From an uncultured Erythrobacter sp. (lineage in GTDB: Bacteria; Pseudomonadota; Alphaproteobacteria; Sphingomonadales; Sphingomonadaceae), in NCBI GenBank assembly GCA_947501005.1, contig CANMTU010000001.1, positions 2,442,501-2,506,500 of the forward strand: a stretch of 64,000 nt of DNA, in the 5' to 3' direction. The position numbers and the translations under genes are program-made. The notes below the pieces were generated by a model. That model searched no databases. It was not told the origin of the DNA and saw only the letters and a program-made list of their open reading frames with translations. Shown piece after piece: positions 55,585 to 64,000 of this stretch; the stretch's first letter is position 1; each line of letters opens with the position of its first letter.

Positions 55585-57720
55585 ATGCATAGGCACCTCA
55601 CCGGCGTTATTTCACTCGTTCTCGCAACGCCGGCACTGGCTCAAACCGCAACGCCAGAAATCGACGAAAGCGTACCGCATGCGAGCGAAGATGTGGCGAT
55701 CATCGTCACTGCCGCTCGATCGCAACTACCGGCTAGCGCCCTTCCCCTTACCGTCGATGTTATCGATAGCGAGACACTTGACCGGCAGGTCCTGATTTCG
55801 GGCTCAACAATCGATGCAGTGTCCGCACTTCTTCCATCCTTTTCGCCCACGCGCGAAAAACTGAGCGGGGCAGGCGAAAGCCTGCGCGGTCGCTCGCCGC
55901 TCTACGCGATCAACGGCATCCCGCAGTCGACACCGGTTCGCGACGGTTCCCGCGATGGCTACACCATCGATCCCTTCTTCATCGATCGAATCGAGGTCAT
56001 CTACGGCTCCAACGCCTTGCAGGGCATCGGCGCGACTGGCGGTGTGGTGAACCAGGTCACGATCGGCGCCCCGCGTGAAGACGGCGTGGCCGTTCAGGCC
56101 CTTGCACAAGTAACCGTGCCGGACGGCTTCGACGGCGAAGGGATTGGCGCCAAGACCGGCGCCCTTATCGGCTACCGGACGGGCCGCTTCGATGCGAGCT
56201 TCGGAGCGACGCTGGAGCGCAGGGGCGCCTTCTTCGATGGGGCGGGCAACCGGATCGGGGTCGATGGCACCCAAGGCGAAATCCAGGACAGCGACAGCTG
56301 GTCGGTGTTCGGACGGCTGGGTTACCAGCTGGCAAGCGGTGCGCGGCTCGAGCTGGTCGCCAACCGCTACGAACTGCAAGGCAACGCGAACTATGTACTC
56401 ATTCCGGGGGATCGGACCGCCGGAATTCCGGCCACCGGCGAACGAGGGGTAACCCAAGGCGATCCACCATCGAATACAGCCGAACTGCTGTCCGCATCGC
56501 TCATCGATCCCGATCTTGCCGGAGGGACCTTCGTCCTCCAGGGATTTTACAGCCGGACCGACGATGTATTCGGTGGCGGGGTGTTCCCCGTATTCCAGGA
56601 TCCTGCCATCGATCCGACGGGCTCGCTGTTCGACCAGTCGGCCAATCGTTCGCGCAAGCTTGGCGGCAAGGTCAGTTACGAACGCGTCGTTCCCGGAATT
56701 GAAGACCTTGTCCTGACAGCAGGCTTCGATGCGCTGTTCGATCGCACCGAACAATCGCTGGTCCAGACCGACCGGGTGTGGGTGCCGCGCAGCGATTTTC
56801 GCAGTCTGGCACCCTTCGTCCAGGGTAACCTTGCGCTTGCCGACGGGCTTTTCCGTCTGGCGGGCGGCCTGCGCTACGAGAACGTGCAATTGTCGGTCGA
56901 TGATTTCCAGACCCTGGCAAGTTACGGCCCCGTCCAGGTCGATGGCGGCGCGCCCTCCTTCAAGGACCTGCTCTGGAACGCCGGGGTTATCGTCGAGCCG
57001 ATTGAAGGCCTGCGCGCCTATGGCAGTTATGCCGAAGGCTTCACGATCGCCGATGTCGGTCGGATCCTGCGCGGCATCACCCAGCCGGATGTCGATATCG
57101 ACGATTTCCTCTCGCTCGAACCGGTCGTCTCGAACAATCGCGAACTGGGCCTCGAATGGGACCGTGGGCCCTTGAAAGCGTCGGCGAGCTACTTCTGGTC
57201 ATCAAGTGATTTCGGGTCGCTGCTCGTCCTTCGCGGCGGCGTGTTCGAGGTGGAACGCCAGCCGATCGAGATCGAAGGGTTCGAAGCCAGTCTCGACTGG
57301 GAGACACCTGTGCCGGGCCTGTCGCTCAGCGGCGGCTATGCCAATCTGTCCGGTCGGACGGACGGTGACGGTGATGGCCGGATCGATGACGATCTCGACG
57401 GGGCGAACATTTCGCCCGACCGGGTCAATCTCGCCGCGGATTACACAACCGGACCATTCAGCGCCCGGGCACAGGCCCGCTTCTACCTGGCGCGTGAGTT
57501 CGACGATATCGCGACGCAGACGGATTTCGAAGGCTACACACTGCTCGATGCCTTCATCTCCTATCGGACCGCCATCGGCGAATTCTCGCTCGCGGCGCAG
57601 AACCTCACCGATGCGTTCTACATAACCTACGACAGCGACACCGTGCGCGTCGCGGATAACAGCCGCTTCTTCGCGGGACGCGGCCGCACCTTCACGCTGG
57701 CATGGCGCGGCGAATTCTGA
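55585..57720 (+). CDS. TonB-dependent outer-membrane receptor
   Basis: 711 residues: a signal peptide ending PALAQ, a plug domain (LPLTVDVIDSETL, RGRSPLYAINGIPQ, RIEVIYGSNALQG) and a 22-strand barrel finishing FAGRGRTFTLAWRGEF with the usual terminal Phe. ATG 55585, five codons inside the open frame, is chosen because GGAAGGA precedes it. Together with the coupled PepSY protein it resembles ferric-siderophore uptake. The ligand is unknown. It is divergent from the reductase gene. Confidence 0.93.
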   Translation: MHRHLTGVISLVLATPALAQTATPEIDESVPHASEDVAIIVTAARSQLPASALPLTVDVIDSETLDRQVLISGSTIDAVSALLPSFSPTREKLSGAGESLRGRSPLYAINGIPQSTPVRDGSRDGYTIDPFFIDRIEVIYGSNALQGIGATGGVVNQVTIGAPREDGVAVQALAQVTVPDGFDGEGIGAKTGALIGYRTGRFDASFGATLERRGAFFDGAGNRIGVDGTQGEIQDSDSWSVFGRLGYQLASGARLELVANRYELQGNANYVLIPGDRTAGIPATGERGVTQGDPPSNTAELLSASLIDPDLAGGTFVLQGFYSRTDDVFGGGVFPVFQDPAIDPTGSLFDQSANRSRKLGGKVSYERVVPGIEDLVLTAGFDALFDRTEQSLVQTDRVWVPRSDFRSLAPFVQGNLALADGLFRLAGGLRYENVQLSVDDFQTLASYGPVQVDGGAPSFKDLLWNAGVIVEPIEGLRAYGSYAEGFTIADVGRILRGITQPDVDIDDFLSLEPVVSNNRELGLEWDRGPLKASASYFWSSSDFGSLLVLRGGVFEVERQPIEIEGFEASLDWETPVPGLSLSGGYANLSGRTDGDGDGRIDDDLDGANISPDRVNLAADYTTGPFSARAQARFYLAREFDDIATQTDFEGYTLLDAFISYRTAIGEFSLAAQNLTDAFYITYDSDTVRVADNSRFFAGRGRTFTLAWRGEF

Positions 57721-58784
57721 TGAAGCTGCTCTCGTGGCTGCATCGCTGGACAGGCGGGATCGCCGGGCTTCTGCTCGCCATTCTCGGCCTGTCCGGGACG
57801 GTGCTGCTGTGGGAAGATAGCTGGATCCTGCTACGCGGCGCGGACGAGCCCGCGATCACCGATCCCGCAAGGCTTGGCGAGACGGTCTCGGCTGCGCTGG
57901 AGGAAGGTCCGGGCCTCTCCCGGATTACGTTCGCCAGCGACGAGATTGGCCTTCACCAAGCCGTTTACGCGGATGGAAGCGGAGCCTATTTCGCGCAGGA
58001 TGGCGCGCTCGTCGATCGCTGGACGAGCATCTGGGGTAGGCCCGAGCTGTGGCTTTTCGACCTTCACCACTATTTGCTGGTCGGCGAGACAGGCAAGATT
58101 ACTACCGGCATTCTTGGCCTGCTGCTCCTTGGTTTCAGCATCAGCGGGCTGATCCTGTGGTGGCGCACCCGAAAGACCTTCCGCTTGCGCCTCTGGCCCG
58201 CGCGTATCACGACGAGCGCCGTGATACGCCATCATCGAGATCTCGGGGCCGTCGCATCGCCGCTCCTGATCCTGACGGCGCTGACCGGCGCGATGATGGT
58301 ATTCCCGTCCATATCCAATGTCCTGCTCTGGCCATTGGCAAGCGACACGCAGGACATTGTCCTGCCCGACGATCTGGCCGGATATTCGAGGCAAACCGAC
58401 TGGACGCAGGTCATGACGAGAGCCCAAGCTGCCTTCCCCGATGCGGTGCCGCGCAGGATCATGCTGCCCGGCAAAGCTGGAGCACCGATTACTCTGCGTT
58501 TCCGGCAGGATTTCGAATGGACGCCCAACGGTCGCACCTACATCTGGCTCGATCCAGCAGACGCCAGCATCGTAGGAACGGGCGATCCCGCGATGCAGGA
58601 TCTGGCTTCGGCAGTGACCGAAAAATTCTACCCGGTTCATGCCGCCAAGGTGGGCGGTCTTGCCTGGAGACTACTCATGACCGCGGGAGGGCTGGCGCTG
58701 GTACTGCTCGGCTCCCTGGCGACCTGGAGCTTCTGGGCAAGGAGAGCCGGCGGAACGCCGCGCCAGAGGTCCCGAAAGGCGTAA
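57720..58784 (+). CDS. PepSY-associated membrane protein, siderophore-reductase-like
   Basis: 354 residues. LHRWTGGIAGLLLAILGLSG is the N-terminal PepSY-TM helix; three further helices lie near 130, 185 and 320, with periplasmic PepSY regions. LHHYLLVGETGK and RHHRDLGAVASPLLI carry histidines that may hold haem. The ATG overlaps the receptor stop (TGATG). Such proteins next to TonB receptors are thought to reduce iron-siderophore complexes in the periplasm. Confidence 0.88.
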   Translation: MKLLSWLHRWTGGIAGLLLAILGLSGTVLLWEDSWILLRGADEPAITDPARLGETVSAALEEGPGLSRITFASDEIGLHQAVYADGSGAYFAQDGALVDRWTSIWGRPELWLFDLHHYLLVGETGKITTGILGLLLLGFSISGLILWWRTRKTFRLRLWPARITTSAVIRHHRDLGAVASPLLILTALTGAMMVFPSISNVLLWPLASDTQDIVLPDDLAGYSRQTDWTQVMTRAQAAFPDAVPRRIMLPGKAGAPITLRFRQDFEWTPNGRTYIWLDPADASIVGTGDPAMQDLASAVTEKFYPVHAAKVGGLAWRLLMTAGGLALVLLGSLATWSFWARRAGGTPRQRSRKA

Positions 58785-58871
58785 GCCGCAGCTTCCGCAA
58801 AAGCGCAGGACTGATAATTTTCCCTCGTTTCGATGGGTTGACCGCCTGGCAAAACCTCTTGGACATGCCGC

Positions 58872-59465
58872 TTAGTCAGGAAAATGATTGACCAACCGGG
58901 ACACCTGGTCCTGACATTGCGCGTGATAGTGGTTGAGAGCGTTGCGGCGCTCGTTTCGCGAACCGTGAAGACTAGCCTCGATCCGTTCCAGAAGGTGTTG
59001 CGCGTCAGGCAGAACCTGCGGTTCGCGCGAACGAACCGCATGGAGCCGTTCGCTGATCCAGTTGATCGCGTCGATGAGAAGCCGGTTGCCGGATCCCCTT
59101 GCGAGTGCCGAAAACGCCCCGGCCAATCGATGGGCGTAGCCGTTCATACTAGCAACGGTATCGGACCCGCCGGGCAGACACCATTCGTCACCTATCGCTG
59201 CTTCGAGCAGGACCGCATTGACCTCCAGTGTGTCGCGCAAGGCTTGTTCGGTCAGGACAGGCACTCTGAACCCTTCACCAGGGGTGAGGTGGACCAACCC
59301 CTCTCCGACCAGCTGGTTGAGGCTGTCCCGCACAGGGGTCATGCTGACCCCGAAATCGTCGGCAAGCCGCATCGCCTCCAGTTTTGCACCGTCCGGCCAG
59401 GTACCCTCCATCAGCGCACGTTTGAGACGGCGATAGGTTGGTTCGAGGACATGGGCGGGGCTCAT
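58872..59465 (-). CDS. GntR family transcriptional regulator
   Basis: 197 residues. The N-terminal winged helix (about 5-75) has YRRLKRALMEGTWPDGAKL and LADDFGVSMTPVRDSLNQLVGEG in part, typical of the FadR subgroup. The C-terminal helical domain (about 80-195) is shorter than a full FCD and its metal ligands are not obvious. ATG 59465 overlaps the dioxygenase stop by 4 bases, so it is the third cistron of the luxI operon. It may sense the dioxygenase product. Confidence 0.85.
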   Translation of the reverse strand: MSPAHVLEPTYRRLKRALMEGTWPDGAKLEAMRLADDFGVSMTPVRDSLNQLVGEGLVHLTPGEGFRVPVLTEQALRDTLEVNAVLLEAAIGDEWCLPGGSDTVASMNGYAHRLAGAFSALARGSGNRLLIDAINWISERLHAVRSREPQVLPDAQHLLERIEASLHGSRNERRNALNHYHAQCQDQVSRLVNHFPD

Positions 59466-60328
59466 CGCTTGCCGCGCTGCGCCTCGGCGAACTCGCGCAC
59501 CGCCGTTTTCTGATCGTCGCGAAGTGCATCGGTCGCCTGCGGAAATTCGGACACACCATCGCGCAGCAGGATCGAGGGGCATTGCCCTTCGTAATTGCCG
59601 AGGTTGGGCCGGTGCTGGCAATAGCCAGCAAGTTCGGCAAGTTCTGCCGGAAATCCCCGCGCCACTTCCGGCGGATAGGCAAGCCAGAGGTTCTCGTACG
59701 GTTTGAGCCAGCCAAGACTGTAGCCGATAACGGCCGCACGGCGCACGTCATGCGTCTGATTTGGCCCAGCCCCGTGAACCGTCGAGCCGAGAAAGCAGAT
59801 CGCATCGCCCGGCTGGCATTCGGCGGCAATGGGCGCGCCGAGCTGGTCGAGCGACTCGACCGTCTGCCGGTGCGTACCGGGATATATCCGCGTGGCGCCG
59901 TTTGCGGCTGTAAACTCGGTCAGCGGCCACATGACGTTGAGCAGATATTCGTGAGCGCCCTTCTCGCCCGCCCACATGTCGTGGTCGCAATGCGGAAACT
60001 GCGCGATCTCTCCGGGATGGATGGCGATCGCCTGCGCGACATTGAGCTGGATGCGCTCGCACGCATCGCCCAGGATTTCCCGCGCCAGGGCAAGGATGAC
60101 AGGTTGTAGCACAAGGTCGGCGGCCCAGCGCGAACGGCGCAGGAGACTGCCGAATCGCTTGGTCCTGAAACCGTAGAAATCGCCACTGCCGAACGGAGCG
60201 GCCGTGTAAGCTCCCGAAAGGTCCGCATCGAGCGCCTCGACGCTCGCGTGCGGCAGCGCATCGGGGATGATGCAGTAGCCGTCCTGCCTGATCCGGTCCA
60301 ACCACGGCGAATGCGCTGCGCCGGTCAT
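59462..60328 (-). CDS. Phytanoyl-CoA dioxygenase (PhyH) family protein
   Basis: 288 residues, an Fe(II)/2-oxoglutarate oxygenase. The H-x-D iron motif lies in PHCDHDMW near 119-122, and the distal His is probably in TVHGAGPNQTH near 205, with Arg in VRRAAVIGY for 2-oxoglutarate. ATG 60328 overlaps the luxI stop by 4 bases. The enzyme could hydroxylate an acyl chain of the signal or its precursor; the substrate is not known. Confidence 0.88.
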   Translation of the reverse strand: MTGAAHSPWLDRIRQDGYCIIPDALPHASVEALDADLSGAYTAAPFGSGDFYGFRTKRFGSLLRRSRWAADLVLQPVILALAREILGDACERIQLNVAQAIAIHPGEIAQFPHCDHDMWAGEKGAHEYLLNVMWPLTEFTAANGATRIYPGTHRQTVESLDQLGAPIAAECQPGDAICFLGSTVHGAGPNQTHDVRRAAVIGYSLGWLKPYENLWLAYPPEVARGFPAELAELAGYCQHRPNLGNYEGQCPSILLRDGVSEFPQATDALRDDQKTAVREFAEAQRGKR

Positions 60329-60936
60329 GCCGCGATTTCCAGCGCCTGACTGGCGATGCGGCAGGAAGTCTGGCGATAAATGCCGCCGCGTGCGAGAGCG
60401 GCCGGTGTCTCGCGGTCGATATCGATCTGAAGCGCGACAAGATCGTCCGCCCCGATCCGGCAGCCACCCCCCAGTACCCGGCACTGCCAGCCAAAACCGG
60501 AAATCTGGCGGTACCAGCTTCGCGTCGCGACCGCGGTGTAACCTGCGATCGCGTTGACGAGCGCATGCTCCGCAAGAGCTGTGACCAGCTCATCGCGCGC
60601 CGCGCGGCGTTCGCTGCGGGGAAGGGTCGGTTCTATGCAGAAACGGGTAATCTCGCGAAAATCATCGCGCACGGGCACGGGACCGTCGCAAAGGCACGCA
60701 AAGAGTTCGCCGAGAATATGCGCGCGATCCGTGCGCAGCAGCCGCGCGGATGCGCGGTGGTCGCCTTCTTCATCGACAAGGATGACATAGGTCGCCTCAC
60801 GCGTGTCGAACTGGTCGATCTCGTAAGCTCCTTCGAGCACGGGGACATCCCATTTGAGGAGATCGACGAAGACGCGCTTGCGAGCCTCGAACATTGTCCG
60901 AAGCAGCCGATCGTCTGGACTGGTCTGGTTCTGCAT
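60325..60936 (-). CDS. LuxI-type acyl-homoserine-lactone synthase
   Basis: 203 residues. The LuxI invariant pattern is present: R19, F23, W29 (ARKRVFVDLLKW), D41 and D44 (YEIDQFDTREATYV), Arg in SARLL near 67, and Glu/Arg in REITRFCI near 97-100. It makes an acyl-HSL from SAM and an acyl-ACP or acyl-CoA. ATG 60936 follows a weak ribosome site (AGGCGG) inside a dyad. It is first of a coupled luxI-phyH-gntR operon, downstream of luxR. Confidence 0.93.
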   Translation of the reverse strand: MQNQTSPDDRLLRTMFEARKRVFVDLLKWDVPVLEGAYEIDQFDTREATYVILVDEEGDHRASARLLRTDRAHILGELFACLCDGPVPVRDDFREITRFCIEPTLPRSERRAARDELVTALAEHALVNAIAGYTAVATRSWYRQISGFGWQCRVLGGGCRIGADDLVALQIDIDRETPAALARGGIYRQTSCRIASQALEIAA

Positions 60937-60943
60937 TGTTGCC

Positions 60944-60989
60944 GCCTGTGATTGAAAAGACAGGCACCAACTGACCGATCCGGACCGGT
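60944..60989. promoter_or_regulatory. Two dyads in the luxR-luxI gap, candidate operator or RNA hairpin
   Basis: GCCTGT (60944-60949) and ACAGGC (60960-60965) form a dyad with a 10-base centre, 8 bases before the luxI ATG and over its weak ribosome site. ACCG (60974-60977) and CGGT (60986-60989) form a second. Neither has the exact 20-base lux-box geometry, but a LuxR site in this 121-base gap is expected. Confidence 0.35.
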
Positions 60990-61057
60990 ACGGACATACC
61001 AAGAACAGGGGATGGCAGCCTTTCGAGAAGACGCGTCTTGGTTGACGGGCGCAGAAT

Positions 61058-61810
61058 TCAGTCCGCGTCTCGCCAGCGAATGATGTCGGCAAAGCCGATC
61101 AGACCGTCGAAGAGCGCGGCGACAACGAGCGATTGCTTGCAATGAACCTGATAGCGTTCGCGGGCCATCTTGAGATGCTGGATGACGGTTTCGGTGCCGA
61201 TACCCAGGATGATCGCGGTCTCGGCGGCGGTCTTGCCGCGCGCGGTCCACACAAGACACTCGCGCTGGCGGTCGCTGAGCACGGGAACAGTTTCCGCTCC
61301 GCGAGAGGGACCAAGGGCAAGGGCGCAACTGAGCGCGAGCGTGCCGACGATCTCGGCAAGGGCGAGGCGGCACCGTGGCAGATCCTTGTCCGGACTGACG
61401 GCAAAGGTGCAAGTTCCGCGCGCGAGCCCGGGCAGGTGTCGCGGTACGGTATAGCCGGTGCCAATACCGCATTCCTTCCCGACGGTGAGCATCTGCCGGT
61501 CCCCGCGGGTTAGCGGAATCATCTGCTCCAGCATTTCCCAAGCGAAGCCGATGAAGCTCTTGTCGCAGGCACGCCTGACCGGGTCCTGGCCCGCCAGATC
61601 GAAGGTCACATAGACCTTTGCCCACTCGTCCGGATAGTCATGCAGCAGCAGACCCGGCGCCTCGCGCGATCCCGAGCGCAATTCAAGGCTAAGAGCAAAA
61701 TGGTCGAAGCCGAGGCGCCGTGACACCCCGGCAAGCGCGTCGCTCAGTTCAGTGTCCGATTGTACGTTGATGAGTTCGGTAGCGAATTCCTCCGCGAAGT
61801 TGGCATACAT
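61058..61810 (-). CDS. LuxR family autoinducer-binding regulator
   Basis: 250 residues. In the autoinducer-binding domain (about 10-165) W63, Y67, D71, D76, P77 and W91 match the conserved signal-pocket residues (DEWAKVYVTFDLAGQDPV). The C-terminal GerE-type HTH runs from about 178 (LSDRQRECLVWTARGKTAAETA, then TVIQHLKMARER). It is the likely receptor for the adjacent LuxI product and probably activates luxI-phyH-gntR. The 240 bases upstream of it hold no recognisable gene. Confidence 0.93.
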   Translation of the reverse strand: MYANFAEEFATELINVQSDTELSDALAGVSRRLGFDHFALSLELRSGSREAPGLLLHDYPDEWAKVYVTFDLAGQDPVRRACDKSFIGFAWEMLEQMIPLTRGDRQMLTVGKECGIGTGYTVPRHLPGLARGTCTFAVSPDKDLPRCRLALAEIVGTLALSCALALGPSRGAETVPVLSDRQRECLVWTARGKTAAETAIILGIGTETVIQHLKMARERYQVHCKQSLVVAALFDGLIGFADIIRWRDAD

Positions 61811-62050
61811 AGTCCCGCCTGTTCGATCGGCAGGGCGCCATCCAACACGCCCCTGCGTGATCGCCTGCTGGATGTCCCGACCGGCGGTTTCATTCCTCCG
61901 GCCTCGACAGTTGCTGTTGCGACCTGAAAAGTTCGGCCCTTAGTCGTGCTGCAAATTTCAAAAAATTATGCGGCCGCAAAAACATAACGACCCCAGCAAC
62001 TTTGGGAAAGGTTTGGAGGATGTTCATCGCACTTCTGCTGCGCCGGCATT

Positions 62051-62852
62051 TCACCGATCGGCATTTGAGGCAATGGTCGAAGAGGCTGCCATGAGCAGGG
62101 TTCTGAACCCTTCGTCCCTCATGCGCCGGGCTTCCGCGATGAGGCGCTGGGTCTGTCGCCGATGCGAGGACGTTTTCCAGTCGATCGCTCGACCACCGCT
62201 TGTGCCGGGGTAGATCAGGTCCGAGGCGATCTGCCTTATTGTCGGCTGCGCGCCAGAAGGCTGATCGAGCCGATCGAGGATCGCAAGCAGCAGCTGCAAT
62301 CGATAGGCCTGGTAGGCGGTAGGCTTCAGCGTTGCGCGCGCTAGTACGGCCCTCGAGTGCGGCGGATGCACAAGAAAGGCGCTCAGTGCAGCCAGACGCA
62401 GCTCCAGCGGTCCGTCAGCCGCGACAAGATAGCCGGCAGGAGAGGGAACAACGCATTGCGCCACTAGTACGCGGTGGCGGGCGCGAGGACCGGCAATCAC
62501 CAGATGACGTCCGCGCCCGGTTTGCGCTTCGGCAATTATCTTGCGTCTGCCCAAAGTCGCTTCGAGCAAAGCATCGCCGTCGTGCGCTTGCACGACGACG
62601 ACACCGGGGTTGTCTTCATGGCGCCAGATAGCCGGCGAGTGAGTCGTGGGCAGGCAGGGGTCGAAAAGAAAATTCGAGGCCCCACGAACGGGCCATTCGC
62701 CTTGCGGCGAATGATTGCATCTTCCCGGCAGTTTCCAGGTGAGCGTGGGCGAATTGTTCACGATAGACCTTATTGCGCCGCAGGAATTCCTGCGCGAACT
62801 CGGAAAAATCGTAATCGGCACAGCGCTCCTGTGAGATCGCATTTCTGTCCAT
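62051..62852 (-). pseudogene. Frameshifted DUF2285-type (DUF6499-like N-terminus) protein
   Basis: The N-terminal part (EFAQEFLRRNKVYREQF, ARSWGLEFSFRPLPAHDS) is in the frame starting at ATG 62852, which has a perfect AGGAGGT site, and stops near 62616. The continuation (SPAIWRHEDNPGVVVVQAHDG to the end, DUF2285-like) is in the +1 frame. The tandem duplication GAGTGAGT at 62637-62644 is the break: deleting one 4-base copy restores HDSPAIWRHED. Such proteins are DNA-binding or regulatory genes of conjugative elements. A sequencing error is possible but a clean tandem repeat favours a real mutation. Confidence 0.8.
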
Positions 62853-63259
62853 GGAGCACCTCCTTTCCGGTTTGGCGTGCTAGCGAAGCGGACCGGAAGG
62901 CGGCATTCCAAGGCCTGGGGTGCCGCATCCCCAGTAATGGGAAGGCGATCAAATATGGGCGGTCGGATTCTGTCCTCAGATTGGATTGTACAAGCTCTGG
63001 ATCAAGCGGCCCGTCCCCGCACACATTTGCCTCTTGCATGCAGATTCTCTCTTGGGCACACTGGTAGAGCGCGGACCGGAAAGCTGGCGCAGGCCGCGTG
63101 GACAATTCCGCCAGACATCATGCACGCCGGTCCGACAGCGGCCCGGCGGTCGCACCGGGCAAGGGGCGAGACTTCGTCCTGAACGGCGACACAGACCTGG
63201 AACCTGTATTCGGCTCGCGCTGACGAGCTTGCGGGTGTGCACGCCGCCCAGATCGATGC
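62853..63259. other. 407-base gap without a supported gene
   Basis: The gap lies between the divergent DUF2285-type pseudogene and the sigma factor gene. Short open frames here have no convincing ribosome sites or recognisable products. Promoters for both flanking genes should be here, but no clear core elements were found. Confidence 0.5.
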
Positions 63260-63844
63260 ATGACCGATATAGCGACCGCTTGCCGGCCCGTTTCTCTTAT
63301 TTCAACGCGAATCTCGAAAGCTCGAACACCACCGGATAAGCCGGCTTGCGCGCGCCGATCCGCATTCGAGGTGCTCTATCGGGAAGAGCGAAGGCCCCTG
63401 CTTGCCTATCTTACCAGTAAGGTTGGCAAAGAGCAGGCCAAAGACGTGGCACAGGAAGTGTTCCTTCGCGCTGCGGCCAGCCCCCAGCTGGCCGAGCTCG
63501 GCAATCCCGGAGGCTTTCTTCGCCGCATCGCGCGCAATTTACTCATTGACGCCGCGCGCAGGCGGAATTGCCGGATCCGGACGCAGCCACTGTTCGAAGA
63601 CAGCGATGCTTGCCGCGACCCTGAACAGGAAGAGCGGATCCACGCTCAGGAAACTGCCCATCTTCTTGAGAAGCTGCTGGCTGGTCTGCCCGAAAGGACA
63701 GCCCGGATTTTCGCGATGAACCGGTTCGAGCAGAAGTCCTATCGGCAGATTCATGCCGAGTTGGGAATCGCTTTGCAAACAGTCGATTATCACATGATGA
63801 AAGCGCTCGCCCTTCTACGCGCGGAGTTAAATGATCGATACTGA
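63260..63844 (+). CDS. ECF sigma factor, FecI-like
   Basis: 194 residues. Region 2 is at about 35-100 (EEQAKDVAQEVFLRA-like, PGGFLRRIARNLLIDAARR) and region 4 at about 135-190 (LPERTARIFAMNRFEQKSYRQI, then ALQTVDYHMMKALALLR). FecI-like factors drive iron-uptake receptors and usually have a FecR-type partner; the next gene is cut off by the window end, so no partner is visible. An N-terminal ~35-residue extension precedes region 2 and the true start may be later. Confidence 0.85.
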   Translation: MTDIATACRPVSLISTRISKARTPPDKPACARRSAFEVLYREERRPLLAYLTSKVGKEQAKDVAQEVFLRAAASPQLAELGNPGGFLRRIARNLLIDAARRRNCRIRTQPLFEDSDACRDPEQEERIHAQETAHLLEKLLAGLPERTARIFAMNRFEQKSYRQIHAELGIALQTVDYHMMKALALLRAELNDRY

Positions 63845-63970
63845 TCGGTTCCAAATTCCCTCACGGTTCCGTACAAAATTAATTTCTTTTGAAACTAAGG
63901 TGGTCTCCATTCCGTGCGTCATCCCCTGCATCGGCAAACCTCAAGGTGCGCCGCGATCAGGGAGACGACA

Positions 63971-64000
63971 ATGAAATTTGGGATGACGGGCCTTTCGGGA
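63971..64000 (+). CDS. Start of a gene cut by the window end
   Basis: ATG 63971 follows GGGAGACGAC, a good ribosome site, and reads MKFGMTGLSG before the window ends. By position it could be a receptor or anti-sigma gene served by the ECF factor, but ten codons do not allow identification. Confidence 0.45.
   Translation, partial: MKFGMTGLSG

Noticed and set aside
63880-63925. Possible ECF promoter (GAAAC ... CGTC) before the last gene
   Set aside because: The spacer of about 21 bases is too long for the usual 16-17, and no second site is available for comparison.
1-64000. tRNA, rRNA or CRISPR arrays
   Set aside because: No cloverleaf with conserved T-loop, no rRNA segments and no regularly spaced direct repeats were seen in the intergenic regions I read; a dedicated tRNA and CRISPR scan would be decisive.

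Overview
The window looks like chromosome of a GC-rich alphaproteobacterium of the order Sphingomonadales, most likely the Erythrobacteraceae. Supporting this are CtrA, a CDC48-type AAA ATPase, an exosortase V (XrtV) with EpsI, a PEPxxWA-CTERM protein, DUF4167, the lptB-rpoN pair and HWE-type histidine kinase architecture. No rRNA, tRNA or CRISPR array was seen. The family-level assignment is inference from gene content.

Region 1 (1-18.5 kb) is an exopolysaccharide locus. It holds two paralogous beta-helix proteins (lyase-like) around a Wzy-like polymerase and a Wzz-like protein, a GT2 glycosyltransferase, a fused PssD/PssE (SpsK/GelK-like) glycosyltransferase, and then a long plus-strand run. 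That run is EpsD-like lipoprotein, polysaccharide pyruvyl transferase, FrhB-like Fe-S protein, outer-membrane barrel, Wza/GumB, GumC, CpsD-like ATPase, XrtV and EpsI. The last genes overlap by 4-11 bases. A close match to the sigma-54 -24/-12 consensus, with a large dyad upstream, sits before the EpsD gene, and rpoN itself is at 47.6 kb. No flippase or initiating transferase is visible, so the locus probably continues left of the window.

Region 2 (18.6-51.6 kb) is mostly housekeeping and conserved genes: a host-attachment-family protein, a class-A-like serine hydrolase, a small Ala-rich lipoprotein, polA, an HWE kinase, an MscS channel, CDC48, a 3-oxoacid CoA-transferase operon with an embedded lipoprotein phosphatase, a CaiB-type CoA-transferase, a GbsR/MarR regulator with two matching operator-like palindromes, and metK, lnt, DUF4167, prmC, prfA and hisS. 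It continues with an M61 peptidase, ppa, a BON-MscS channel, pmbA, lptB, rpoN, ctrA, a CHRD/PEPxxWA-CTERM protein and trmB.

Region 3 (51.6-64 kb) is accessory DNA. It begins with a tyrosine integrase directly downstream of trmB, whose last codons look foreign. A mercury-type module follows (GDCCVxC protein, MerT, MerR with a 19-bp-spacer promoter, and a flavin disulfide reductase lacking MerA hallmarks). Next come a TonB-dependent receptor with a PepSY membrane protein, and a quorum-sensing operon (LuxR, then LuxI-PhyH dioxygenase-GntR, the last three overlapping by 4 bases). The window ends with a DUF2285-type gene broken by a 4-bp tandem duplication, an ECF sigma factor, and the first codons of another gene. 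The right end of this element is not visible.
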